Positions 43,513-51,433 of a DNA stretch of 64,000 nt are shown piece by piece. The position numbers and the translations under genes are program-made. Source of the stretch: Ramlibacter tataouinensis (lineage in GTDB: Bacteria > Pseudomonadota > Gammaproteobacteria > Burkholderiales > Burkholderiaceae_C); the NCBI GenBank assembly GCA_002427815.1, contig DIZF01000021.1, positions 1 to 64,000 of the forward strand, given 5' to 3'. The notes under the pieces were generated by a model. That model was not told the DNA's origin, ran no database searches, and was given only the letters and a program-made list of their open reading frames with translations. Each line of letters starts with the position of its first letter. Positions within the stretch are counted from its first letter, which is position 1.

Positions 43513-44790
43513 CTAGGGGCTGGCCCCGCCGCGCTGCTGGCTCACCGACAGCTCGCTCACCGCCGGCGACCGGTTGCCCCAGGATCCGCGAATATGGCTG
43601 AGGACAGCGGCGACGTCCGAGTCGCTGAGCACCGTGGCGTAGGGCGGCATGCCGAACGGACGCGGGTTGCCGGCGGTCGACGGCGGGAAGCCGCCGTACA
43701 GGACCACCTGGACCAGGTTGGCCGTCACCGGCAGCGTCACGGCCCTGTTTCCCGCCAGCGCGGGATAGGCGCCGGGCACGCCCCGGCCCTCGTTGCCGTG
43801 GCAGGCGGCGCAGTGGTTCTCGTAGAGCCTGGCGCCGCGCGCGGCCATGCGCGCTCTCACCGCGAACGCTGGCCCGGCCGCGGCCGTGCGGGCGGCTTGC
43901 GGCAGGGACTTCAGGAACACGGCCATGGCGCGCAAATCATCGGCCGCCAGGTACTGCGTGCTGTGCAGCACCACTTCGGCCATGGGCCCCAGCACGGTGC
44001 CGCCGGCCGCCACTCCCGTTTGCAGCAGGCGCTCGATCTGGACCAGGTCCCAGCCGGCCACGCCGGCTTCGGCACTGGACGTGAGGGACGGGGCGTACCA
44101 GTTCTGCATCGGGATCAGGCCGCCGGAGAGGTCCATCATCGCGCTGCTCGCGCCCAGGGCGTTGCGGGCGGTGTGGCAGGCGCCGCAATGGCCCAGACCG
44201 CGCACCAGGTAGGCGCCGCGGTTCCATTGCGCCGTCGCATTGCGGTCTTCTTCAGGGCCCACCGGAGTGAAGTACAGGGCCCGCCACAGCGCGAGCGCCA
44301 CCTGCGTGTTGTAGGGCCAGCGCAGCCGGTGCGGCGTATTGGCGCGTTGCACCGGCGGCAAGCTGCGCAGGTAGTCGAACATCGCATCGGCATCGGCGCG
44401 CGAGACCCGGGTGTAGTCGGGATAGGGGAACGCAGGGACCAGGAGGCGGCCGTCGCGCGAGCGCCCGTCATGCAGCGCACGCCAGAAGTCATCGTGCGAC
44501 CACGATCCGATACCGGTGGCCGGATCCGGCGTCAGGTTGCCCGCGTAAACGGTGCCGAACGGGGTTGCGATGGCGCGACCTCCGGCGAACGGGGCGCCGC
44601 CGCGGTCGGTGTGGCAAGCCATGCAGTTCCCCACCCGTATCAGGTATGCGCCACGCGCGACGCTGTCTCCCGCAGGTGGCGTGAGGGGTGGCAGGTCGTG
44701 AATCTCGCCCGCACCGCGGAAGTTCAGGAACAGGAACAGTGCCAGCACCGCCAGCAACCCGAGCAGGACCGCGGACCACCACCTGTTCAC
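43513..44790 (-). CDS. Membrane-anchored three-heme cytochrome c
   Basis: 425 residues. An N-terminal anchor (SAVLLGLLAVLALFLFL) is followed by three cytochrome c domains with CMACH, CGACH and CAACH heme sites. This is the layout of the cytochrome subunits of membrane-bound alcohol, aldehyde or gluconate dehydrogenases, which pass electrons to ubiquinone or oxidases. No such dehydrogenase gene lies in the window. The GTG start at 44790 overlaps the stop of the upstream cytochrome gene (GTGA); the longer open frame is not supported. Confidence 0.85.
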   Translation of the reverse strand: MNRWWSAVLLGLLAVLALFLFLNFRGAGEIHDLPPLTPPAGDSVARGAYLIRVGNCMACHTDRGGAPFAGGRAIATPFGTVYAGNLTPDPATGIGSWSHDDFWRALHDGRSRDGRLLVPAFPYPDYTRVSRADADAMFDYLRSLPPVQRANTPHRLRWPYNTQVALALWRALYFTPVGPEEDRNATAQWNRGAYLVRGLGHCGACHTARNALGASSAMMDLSGGLIPMQNWYAPSLTSSAEAGVAGWDLVQIERLLQTGVAAGGTVLGPMAEVVLHSTQYLAADDLRAMAVFLKSLPQAARTAAAGPAFAVRARMAARGARLYENHCAACHGNEGRGVPGAYPALAGNRAVTLPVTANLVQVVLYGGFPPSTAGNPRPFGMPPYATVLSDSDVAAVLSHIRGSWGNRSPAVSELSVSQQRGGASP

Positions 44791-45494
44791 GGCTGCGCGC
44801 TCCCGGCGGACAGGGTCGCGCTGCCGCAGGCAATCTGCGGTGGCTGGGGCAATGAGCGCGCGGGCCTGGGGTCGGCCGGCAACGGCTGGGCCGCGAGCCA
44901 GCTGGTCACCGCCGCGAGGTCTTGCGGATCGAGCTGGCGTGCGATCTGCGCCATGCAATCGGGTGCATGCGAGCGCCGCTGCCCGGTCCGCCAGGCGCCC
45001 AGCTGCGCATTGAGGTAGTCGCGTGGCAACCCGAGCAGACCCGGCGTGTTCGGTGTGACGCCCGTGAGCGAAGCGCCGTGGCATTGCACGCAAGCCGGAA
45101 TCCTGGTCGGGCTGTCGCCCTGCAAGGCGAGCGCCTGCCCCCGTTGCAACACCAGTGCGGGAACACCGGATGGCTGCGGGGCGGGATAGGGCAGGTCGAG
45201 CGAGGCGAAATGCCGCGCGATCTCCAGCAGGTAAGCGTCGGAGAGTGGGTCCAGCAGCCGCGCCATCAAGCCATAGCGCCGACGCCCGTCGCGAAAGTTC
45301 AGCAACTGGTTGTAGAGGTAGCCGGCGGGCTTGCCGGCGATGCGCGGGTAATAACCGTCGGGGCCCGCGCGGCCCTGCCGGCCGTGGCAGCCGGTGCAGG
45401 CCAGGGTGCGCTGGGCCATGCTGTCTTCAAACGCCGGCGCCGCCCTGGCGCTGATGGCGGCGGCCGCCAAGACGAGGCAGATCAGGAACTTCAC
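44787..45494 (-). CDS. Two-heme cytochrome c4-like protein
   Basis: 235 residues with a cleavable signal peptide (ending near SARAAPA) and two heme sites, CTGCH (about 33-37) and CVQCH (about 135-140), in two similar cytochrome c domains, the cytochrome c4 plan. Cytochrome c4 carries electrons in the periplasm, often to cytochrome oxidases. The start is GTG at 45494 with only a weak Shine-Dalgarno. The C-terminal extension (PLPADPRPARSLPQP...) is low-complexity. It is coupled by a GTGA overlap to the three-heme cytochrome. Confidence 0.85.
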   Translation of the reverse strand: MKFLICLVLAAAAISARAAPAFEDSMAQRTLACTGCHGRQGRAGPDGYYPRIAGKPAGYLYNQLLNFRDGRRRYGLMARLLDPLSDAYLLEIARHFASLDLPYPAPQPSGVPALVLQRGQALALQGDSPTRIPACVQCHGASLTGVTPNTPGLLGLPRDYLNAQLGAWRTGQRRSHAPDCMAQIARQLDPQDLAAVTSWLAAQPLPADPRPARSLPQPPQIACGSATLSAGSAQP

Positions 45495-45621
45495 GATGCC
45501 GCCGACTATGCCACCGGACGGCCGCGCGCGGGGCGGCCCGGCACGAGCCCGACCCCGAGGGGCAGCCCATGGCGGACGGCGAGCATCGGTACATCCGGCG
45601 CAGCTCCTGCACCACCGGCAA

Positions 45622-45990
45622 CTATTGATTCAACGATCGCCAGTCCGGCGCAGATGGCGTGGCCACAGGGCCGCTCGGCCAGCGCAGGACCAGGTCCGAT
45701 TGCGGATACGCGATGCAGGGCAGGATCCAGCCTGCGGCCAATTCCTCCGGCAACAAGCCGGGCCAATCGATGCGGTAGCTGACCTGGCCGCTCAGCAAGA
45801 GGCACATGCAGGTGCGGCAGCTGCCGTTGCGGCATGAACTCGGCATCTGGACCCCGGCCCGTGCCGCGGCATGCAGCAGCGGCTGGCCGGCGGGGACGGG
45901 AAAGCTGGGGCCTCCGCCTTCGAACCGGACCATGAAGCTCACGGCAGATACCGGAGCGCCGGCTGAGGAGTCGCGGCCGTCTTGGCTCAT
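45622..45990 (-). CDS. 2Fe-2S (plant-type) ferredoxin
   Basis: 122 residues. It has the 2Fe-2S pattern CRNGSCRTCMC (C-x4-C-x2-C) followed by the fourth cysteine in WILPCIAYP. The N- and C-terminal flanks are unstructured, and the core is the beta-grasp ferredoxin fold. Its partner reductase or oxygenase is not in the window. It begins the minus-strand redox group, 127 bases upstream of the cytochrome c4 gene; the spacer itself holds nothing I can support as a gene. Confidence 0.88.
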   Translation of the reverse strand: MSQDGRDSSAGAPVSAVSFMVRFEGGGPSFPVPAGQPLLHAAARAGVQMPSSCRNGSCRTCMCLLLSGQVSYRIDWPGLLPEELAAGWILPCIAYPQSDLVLRWPSGPVATPSAPDWRSLNQ

Positions 45991-46030
45991 GGCCCATCAT
46001 AATCAACGCCCCGAGATACGAACCTGCCCT

Positions 46031-46546
46031 ATGTCCAGTTATCCAGTCCGTCATGCGGTGGCCGCCGACGCCGCCCAAGTGGCCTTGGTCCACGCGAATT
46101 CATCCCATGCCGCCTACGAAGGGCTGGCGCCCGCCGGGTCCCAAAGCCTGCCGATCGAGCGACGCCGGGCCTTTTGGCGCGACGCCATCGAGTTCGGCGA
46201 GCCGCTGCTGCAGGTCGCGCTCGACGCCGACAAGGTCATCGGATTTGTCGGGTACGACCGTTCGCGCGATCCCAAGTCGAAGCCCACCACCGGTGAGATC
46301 TGGGCCCTCTATGTGGAGCCGTCGTACTGGGGTCGCGGCGCCGGCCTGGCGCTGTGGGACGCCGCGCGTGAAGGGCTGCTCGAGGAGGGCTGCACCGAGG
46401 CCACCCTGTGGATTCCACTGTGCAACGACCGCGCCCTGCGGTTCGCGGAACTGGCGGGTTTCAAGCGCGAGCTGAACAGCGCCAGGACCGCCACCGTCGG
46501 CGGGGTCAAGCTCGAGGAAATCCGTCTGCGGCGGCCGCTGGGCTGA
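46031..46546 (+). CDS. GNAT-family N-acetyltransferase
   Basis: 171 residues with the acetyl-CoA fold of the GNAT family: [23 protein letters not shown] contains the Q/RxxGxG/A pyrophosphate loop (RGAGLA), followed by the [24 protein letters not shown] end. Substrate unknown. The ATG at 46031 starts [21 protein letters not shown]; the open frame further upstream lies opposite the ferredoxin gene. First of a plus-strand trio with the DUF808 and methyltransferase genes. Confidence 0.85.
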   Translation: MSSYPVRHAVAADAAQVALVHANSSHAAYEGLAPAGSQSLPIERRRAFWRDAIEFGEPLLQVALDADKVIGFVGYDRSRDPKSKPTTGEIWALYVEPSYWGRGAGLALWDAAREGLLEEGCTEATLWIPLCNDRALRFAELAGFKRELNSARTATVGGVKLEEIRLRRPLG

Positions 46547-46562
46547 GCCGGGAAGCACCACC

Positions 46563-47492
46563 ATGGCATCGAGCCTGCTCGCGCTGCTGGACGACATCGC
46601 CACCATCCTGGACGACGTCTCGCTGCTGGCGAAAGTGGCGGCCAAGAAAACCGCCGGCGTGCTGGGCGACGACCTCGCGCTCAACGCGCAGCAGGTGGCC
46701 GGCGTGCAGGCGGATCGCGAGCTGCCGGTGGTGTGGGCCGTGGCCCGGGGTTCGTTCGTCAACAAGGCGATCCTGGTCCCGGCCGCGCTGGCCATCAGTG
46801 CCTTCGCGCCGTGGGCCGTGACGCCGCTGCTGATGGTCGGCGGCGCGTTCCTGTGCTACGAGGGATTCGAAAAGCTCGCGCACAAGTTGCTGCACAGCCG
46901 CTCGTACGACGATGCGCATCGGCAGGAACTGGCCCGCGCGCTCGCCAGCCCCGATGTGGACCTGTGCGCGATCGAGAAGGACAAGATCAAGGGCGCGGTG
47001 CGCACCGATTTCATCCTTTCCGCCGAGATCATCGCGATCACGCTGGGAACCGTGGCGGCCAGCGAGTTCGCGGTGCGGTTGGCGGTGCTGAGCGGCATTG
47101 CCGTGGTGATGACCATCGGCGTGTATGGACTGGTGGGCGCGATCGTCAAGATCGATGACTTGGGCCTGTACCTCAGCCGCCGCGCCGGCGCGCTGTCCCG
47201 GCGCACGGGCGACGCGATCCTGCGCGCCGCACCTTGGCTCATGAAGGGCCTGTCGGTGGCCGGCACTGCGGCGATGTTCCTGGTGGGCGGCGGCATCCTG
47301 GTGCACGGCATCGCACCGCTGGACCATGCCATCGCAAGCGTTGCTGAAAACCTGGCCAAGGTGAGCCTGCCGGCCGCGAGCACGCTGCTGGCTCTGCTGA
47401 TGAAGGGCCTGTCGGGCGTGGCCGCGGGCGGCGCGGTGCTCGCCGCGGTGACGCTGGCCCAGCGGCTGGCTCGACGCAAGGCCGCAGTGTGA
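46563..47492 (+). CDS. DUF808-family inner-membrane protein
   Basis: 309 residues. It matches the DUF808/YedI family: N-terminal [37 protein letters not shown], then several hydrophobic segments (about 70-90, 150-175, 180-200, 225-250, 275-300) and [19 protein letters not shown] helices. Function of the family is unknown. Its stop codon overlaps the GTG start of the methyltransferase gene (GTGA), so the two are coupled. Confidence 0.9.
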   Translation: MASSLLALLDDIATILDDVSLLAKVAAKKTAGVLGDDLALNAQQVAGVQADRELPVVWAVARGSFVNKAILVPAALAISAFAPWAVTPLLMVGGAFLCYEGFEKLAHKLLHSRSYDDAHRQELARALASPDVDLCAIEKDKIKGAVRTDFILSAEIIAITLGTVAASEFAVRLAVLSGIAVVMTIGVYGLVGAIVKIDDLGLYLSRRAGALSRRTGDAILRAAPWLMKGLSVAGTAAMFLVGGGILVHGIAPLDHAIASVAENLAKVSLPAASTLLALLMKGLSGVAAGGAVLAAVTLAQRLARRKAAV

Positions 47493-48634
47493 CCAATCCG
47501 GCCCTGCTGGAGTGGAGCGAAGGCGGCGCGCAGTACCAGGCCCGCTGGCGCTCGGAAGCCGGTGTGGCGCCGCCCAAGAGGGTGCAAGCAGTCGATGACA
47601 CCTTGTCCGCCGATGCGGCCTACCGGCTCGCCAGCGAGGGCGTGGGCCTGCTTTGGCGCAGCGACTTCAACAACGCCCGGCAACTGCTGCAGGCTCTGGG
47701 GCGGCGTGCCGATCGCAAGCCGCGCAAGCCGCCCGCGCCGCCATCGTCGGCGGTCGAGGCTTTCCATCTGCACCGGCAGGCCCAGGGCCAGCGCTCCCGG
47801 GTGCTCGGCAAGTTGCTGGTCGCACTGGAAGGCGACTATCGCATCGCGCTGCCCCGTGCCCCCGATTTGCGCCAGGCCTGCCGCGAAGCCTGGGGACCAG
47901 CGGATGGCCAGCCCTCGGTCGTGTCCCTGCGCGAACTGCTGGGCCTGGTCGGCGCGCATGAGTGGCGCAAGAAGGGGCTCGAGGTACCGGCCCTCGGGCC
48001 GCCACCGGACAATCGCATCCATCCGCACTACGGCGTGTTCTCGCCGGTGCGCGGCGAATACCTGGATCTCGTGGCCGGCGCGCCCCTGCCTGCCAGCGAT
48101 CTCGCCTTCGACATCGGTACCGGAACCGGCGTGCTCGCAGCCGTGCTGGCGCGCCGCGGCGTGCGGCATGTGATCGCCACCGACCAGGACGAGCGCGCGC
48201 TGGCCTGCGCCCGCGACAACATCCAACGGCTCGGGTTGGGTGCGCAGGTCGAGGTGGTGCGGGCCGATCTGTTTCCGCCGGGGCAGGCGCCCCTGGTGGT
48301 CTGCAACCCGCCGTGGCTGCCCGCGCGGCCGAGTTCGCCGCTCGAACACGCGATCTACGATCCGGACAGCCGCATGCTGCGCGGCTTTCTCGGCGGGCTG
48401 GCCGGGCACCTGGCGGCGGGCGGGGAAGGGTGGCTGATCATCTCGGATCTGGCCGAACATCTCGGCTTGCGCGAGCCGGGCGAGCTGGCCGGCCTGATCG
48501 AAGCGGCGGGCCTGCGGGTGGTGGGGCGCAGCGACGTGTGGCCGCGCCATCCGAAGGCGGGCGATCCGCACGATCCACTGCATTCGGCCCGCGCCCGCGA
48601 AGTCACTTCGCTGTGGCGCCTGGCACGGCGCTGA
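47489..48634 (+). CDS. Class I SAM-dependent methyltransferase (NPPW type)
   Basis: 381 residues with GTG start. The N-terminal 160 residues form a less common, mostly helical substrate domain. The C-terminal half is a Rossmann methyltransferase with motif [21 protein letters not shown], an acidic end of strand 2 (ATDQDERAL) and the catalytic VVCNPPWLP (NPPW). The NPPY/W motif points to N-methylation of a base or protein glutamine, as in HemK/PrmA-like or RNA base methylases; the target is unknown. Coupled to the DUF808 gene. Confidence 0.85.
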   Translation: MTNPALLEWSEGGAQYQARWRSEAGVAPPKRVQAVDDTLSADAAYRLASEGVGLLWRSDFNNARQLLQALGRRADRKPRKPPAPPSSAVEAFHLHRQAQGQRSRVLGKLLVALEGDYRIALPRAPDLRQACREAWGPADGQPSVVSLRELLGLVGAHEWRKKGLEVPALGPPPDNRIHPHYGVFSPVRGEYLDLVAGAPLPASDLAFDIGTGTGVLAAVLARRGVRHVIATDQDERALACARDNIQRLGLGAQVEVVRADLFPPGQAPLVVCNPPWLPARPSSPLEHAIYDPDSRMLRGFLGGLAGHLAAGGEGWLIISDLAEHLGLREPGELAGLIEAAGLRVVGRSDVWPRHPKAGDPHDPLHSARAREVTSLWRLARR

Positions 48635-48835
48635 GGGCGGGCTTCCCGCAGGCACCGCCCTGCGTGTTCCGGTGTTCCCGGCCAGCAACCTTGAACATCC
48701 GCGGCGTCTCCGAGGCCGAGACCGCTCACGAATAGGCGTCGTCCTACGCCGGCTCGGGCGATAGTCGGATAGGGGGCCACTGCTGGGACACCGAAGATCG
48801 CATCAACAAGCGATTACTTTCCCGGGACTCTCTCC

Positions 48836-49006
48836 ATGACCGATTCGCAACCGTTACAGGCGTCGACCTCATCCGGCGCATATGCCGACATCGTCCCGCC
48901 GCCGGGCGAGGACGAGGTCATCCTCGGCTGGGAGTGCGCCAACCCGGCCCTGCAGATCGAGCGCTGGGGCCAGGACGTCCCGGCCGCAGCCGAGGAGTCC
49001 TGCTGA
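48836..49006 (+). CDS. Possible 56-residue peptide of unknown function
   Basis: An ATG at 48836 opens a 56-codon frame with strong G/C at third positions, like the genes around it. The peptide begins MTDSQPLQAS, has a conserved-looking middle DEVILGWECANPALQIERWG and ends EESC, with two cysteines and two tryptophans. There is no hydrophobic segment, so it is probably cytoplasmic. The Shine-Dalgarno is weak. A hairpin at 49027-49043 follows closely. It lies alone in a 418-base gap between the methyltransferase and DUF4864 genes. I do not recognise the family. Confidence 0.4.
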   Translation: MTDSQPLQASTSSGAYADIVPPPGEDEVILGWECANPALQIERWGQDVPAAAEESC

Positions 49007-49026
49007 GCAGCAACTCGTGACGGTGG

Positions 49027-49043
49027 GCGGGTTTGCCCGCTTT
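49027..49043 (+). terminator. Hairpin with short T-run after the 56-codon frame
   Basis: GCGGG-TTTG-CCCGC followed by TTT, 21 bases after the stop of the small frame. The T-run is short, so it is at most a weak terminator. Confidence 0.35.
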
Positions 49044-49052
49044 CGGCCCGTC

Positions 49053-49493
49053 TCAGATCGATTGCCAGTGGTTTTCCGCGACCACACAACCGCTGATGCG
49101 CCATGAGGCATCGGGCTGCTGCTCCAGCGCGAACAGTGCCAGCCACGATTTGGCGTCGGTATCGGTGATCTCCACCGGTTGGAGCACTTGGCCTGCGTCC
49201 TGCTCGGGCTTGTGGAAGGTGACGGCGGCGGGACGGTACACCATCGGATACGCGCCCCGCACCAGTGCCAGGAACAGGCCCGATGCGCCGATGGCTTCGC
49301 GCACCGCCGGAGTGGCGGTCTCGAACGCACGATCCGCGTCGTCTTCGGCAAAGGCCTCCAGTTGGGCCACGATGACGCCCTGGATTTTTTGCGCTTCGGT
49401 TTCGGGAACCGGCCCGGCGGTGGCCTCGGTCAACGATGAGGCCGCCAATGCAAACGCCATCATCGAGAAAAAGCGAATGAAGAGCGGGCTCAC
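49053..49493 (-). CDS. DUF4864 secreted protein
   Basis: 146 residues from a GTG at 49493, which is preceded by GGAGG at ideal spacing. It has a signal-type hydrophobic start (FFSMMAFALAASSL) and one DUF4864 domain: KIQGVIVAQLEAFAEDDADRAFETATP, then GAYPMVYRPAAVTF and the end SWRISGCVVAENHW. The family is NTF2-like in pattern; function unknown. It follows the C39-like peptidase gene after a 164-base gap on the same strand. Confidence 0.85.
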   Translation of the reverse strand: MSPLFIRFFSMMAFALAASSLTEATAGPVPETEAQKIQGVIVAQLEAFAEDDADRAFETATPAVREAIGASGLFLALVRGAYPMVYRPAAVTFHKPEQDAGQVLQPVEITDTDAKSWLALFALEQQPDASWRISGCVVAENHWQSI

Positions 49494-49657
49494 CGGGCGC
49501 CTCCGGGAGTTGCAAGCCCAGCGTACTGCCCCGGCCGGTGCCCGAGGTGTAGGCCGACAGCGCACCACAGCGTCGGACGCCGCAACAGGCTTCTTGCAGA
49601 CCGCGGCTCCGCAGCCTGCGCCAGTCGCTGTTGTGCCCGAGCCGACCGGCACCCGCT

Positions 49658-50641
49658 TCAGCGGTTGCCGGTCTTCGTTTGAGCGATGCGCTGCAGGATC
49701 AGCTGCCGGGTCGCCCGCACATCGGCCGCGAACGGGCCATCCGGATCCGACACCCTTTCGATTTGTGCCAGCGCCTCCGCCTGATGGCCCTGATCAGACA
49801 GCGTTTGCGCCAGGTTGTTGGCGACGATCACCGATTGCGGGTGCCGCTGCTTTGCCTCGCGCAGCACCGTCGCTGCCTGGTCGAGGGCGCCCCGCAAATA
49901 GTACTCATTGGCCAGCCCGATGGCTGCCGGCAGGTTGTCGGGCCAGCGCTTGAGCGCGGCGGCGTAAGCCCGCGTAGCCGAGTCGCCTTTGTCGACCCGC
50001 GCCATCGCGAGCACGGCCGCCATCCAGCCATCTTCCGTCGCGGTGACCGGTATGCGGTCGGGCGGGGTCACCACCATTGCCCAGTAGTTGCTCTTCATCC
50101 AGCTGCGTTCGAACGCAGTGAAGGGCATCTCCTGGCGCGGCTGCGTCCCGGATCGCAACCATATGGTCCCCGATGGGTAGTCGAAGCCATTGACGACCGC
50201 GTAGTGCCACTGCGTGAACATCAGCCCGACGTCCTGGAGCACGATCACAGGGTTGCCAGCGGCCACTTCGCGCAGCAGATCCGGATAGCGCGGCGCCAGC
50301 GGGTAGGCAATCCGCCCATAGCGCCGCGGGGCCGCCAGCATCTCGATCTGCAGGCTGCCCTGGCGCGCCGGCAGGAACACCTGGGAGACCAGCGGCTCGG
50401 GCGTGACGGGCACGCCGCTGTTCGACAGCACGGTGGCCAGCGCGGCGGGCCCGCACTGGTAGTCCTTCTGAGGGAAGAACGGGACCGAGGTGAGTTCGAC
50501 GGTTTGTGGCACGCCTTGCGGCCAGCCGGTGCGCAGCCTGATGGTCTGCGGCACCAGTTGCGCGCAGCCCGCCAGCAAGGCGAGCAGCAGCCAGCCGCAA
50601 AGACCCGCGCAAAGTCGCGCCCTGCGGGACGTTTCGCTCAT
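49658..50641 (-). CDS. C39-like cysteine peptidase lipoprotein with TPRs (PA2778 family)
   Basis: 327 residues. A lipoprotein signal (LLLALLAGC) anchors it outside the cytoplasm. A C39-like papain-fold domain follows, with oxyanion Gln and catalytic Cys in YQCGPAALATVL, and catalytic His in QWHYAVVNGFD. Residues about 205-325 are TPR-like helices (WPDNLPAAIGLANEYYLRGALDQAATVL). This is the PA2778 architecture, usually next to a PA2779 gene, as here 16 bases upstream. C39 domains process leader peptides or bind peptides; the target here is unknown. Confidence 0.87.
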   Translation of the reverse strand: MSETSRRARLCAGLCGWLLLALLAGCAQLVPQTIRLRTGWPQGVPQTVELTSVPFFPQKDYQCGPAALATVLSNSGVPVTPEPLVSQVFLPARQGSLQIEMLAAPRRYGRIAYPLAPRYPDLLREVAAGNPVIVLQDVGLMFTQWHYAVVNGFDYPSGTIWLRSGTQPRQEMPFTAFERSWMKSNYWAMVVTPPDRIPVTATEDGWMAAVLAMARVDKGDSATRAYAAALKRWPDNLPAAIGLANEYYLRGALDQAATVLREAKQRHPQSVIVANNLAQTLSDQGHQAEALAQIERVSDPDGPFAADVRATRQLILQRIAQTKTGNR

Positions 50642-50657
50642 CCAGCCATTCCGCCGC

Positions 50658-51014
50658 TTACTTGCGGAAAGCGTAGTACCAGATCGCGGCCGCGATCAGT
50701 ACCACTGCCACCCAGCCCCACGCGCTCATGGCGCCGGCCGGTGCCGTCTGAATGTCCTGCGCCATCGCCTGGACCTCCTCATCAGTCATCGCGGCGACGC
50801 GAGCGCGGGCCATGGCGGGGTCGATCCCCTGCGCCTGGAGCTGGGCGACCGTGTCGGCGCGATCCAGGACGCTCAGTACCATCCCCCGGTCGACCGGTGC
50901 GGTGTTTGCCGCACGGTCGGCACCAATCATCCCGGCATTGGCGGTCTGGAACGACAGAGCCAACAGGGATACAACCAGGGCGCGGCAGGTCATCTTCTTC
51001 ATCGTGGATTTCAT
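50658..51014 (-). CDS. PA2779-family protein with C-terminal membrane helix
   Basis: 118 residues: a signal peptide (to about residue 28), a short helical domain (LDRADTVAQLQAQGIDPAMARARVAAMTDEEV), then PAGA, a hydrophobic helix (WVAVVLIAAAIWYYAF) and a basic end RK. The proline/glycine motif, helix and basic tail look like a C-terminal sorting signal, and the C39-like peptidase is encoded just downstream. Function unknown. AGGAG precedes the first ATG; another ATG four codons on is possible. A promoter lies 69 bases upstream. Confidence 0.85.
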   Translation of the reverse strand: MKSTMKKMTCRALVVSLLALSFQTANAGMIGADRAANTAPVDRGMVLSVLDRADTVAQLQAQGIDPAMARARVAAMTDEEVQAMAQDIQTAPAGAMSAWGWVAVVLIAAAIWYYAFRK

Positions 51015-51082
51015 CTTCAGCTCCTAGGATTGGGGTTAAGGGATTGGCTCGCGCCGGCAGCGACACGCCAGCACGACGGACC

Positions 51083-51111
51083 AATATACGCGCGCACTTC
51101 CCGCTTGTCTG
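51083..51111 (-). promoter_or_regulatory. Putative promoter of the PA2779-PA2778 pair
   Basis: On the minus strand CAGACA (51106-51111), a 17-base spacer and TATATT (51083-51088) form a reasonable sigma-70 promoter in the 157-base gap after the DUF6587 gene, so this pair can be expressed apart from the feo operon. Confidence 0.5.
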
Positions 51112-51171
51112 CAGTTTGTGCAGCGCCTGCCCTCAGGTCAGCGTCACAAAATGCTACAAGGAAGCGCGGCG

Positions 51172-51414
51172 CTACCGGGGTCCCCTGGAGCGCCCACTCC
51201 CGCAGCCTTTGCATTGAGCGCATTCGCTGCAGGCGCTCGCTGTTGCCAGCTTCGCTTGCAAGCGCTGCGCCCCGGACTCGCCCAGTCCTGAGCGCCTCGC
51301 GAATCGTGCCAGGCGCCCCGCGGCGGCGCGGCGCAACGTCGCCGGCATCAACGCCCACACACTGTAGAGCAGCGCCCCACTGACGAGGAGGCCGACGATG
51401 AGGTATTGAATCAT
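51172..51414 (-). CDS. DUF6587-type small membrane protein, Feo-associated, Cys-rich
   Basis: 80 residues. One membrane helix (about residues 4-25, IQYLIVGLLVSGALLYSVWAL), a basic amphipathic middle (LRRAAAGRLARFARR) and a cysteine cluster near the C terminus, CSECAQCKGCG (C-x2-C-x2-C-x2-C). It starts 19 bases after feoB with an AAGGA site and is thus the third gene of feoA-feoB-X. Its layout recalls the 'FeoB-associated Cys-rich' proteins of other phyla, which may bind iron or a cluster. No function is established. Confidence 0.82.
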   Translation of the reverse strand: MIQYLIVGLLVSGALLYSVWALMPATLRRAAAGRLARFARRSGLGESGAQRLQAKLATASACSECAQCKGCGSGRSRGPR

Positions 51415-51433
51415 CTGGTGTTCCTTGCGGTCG

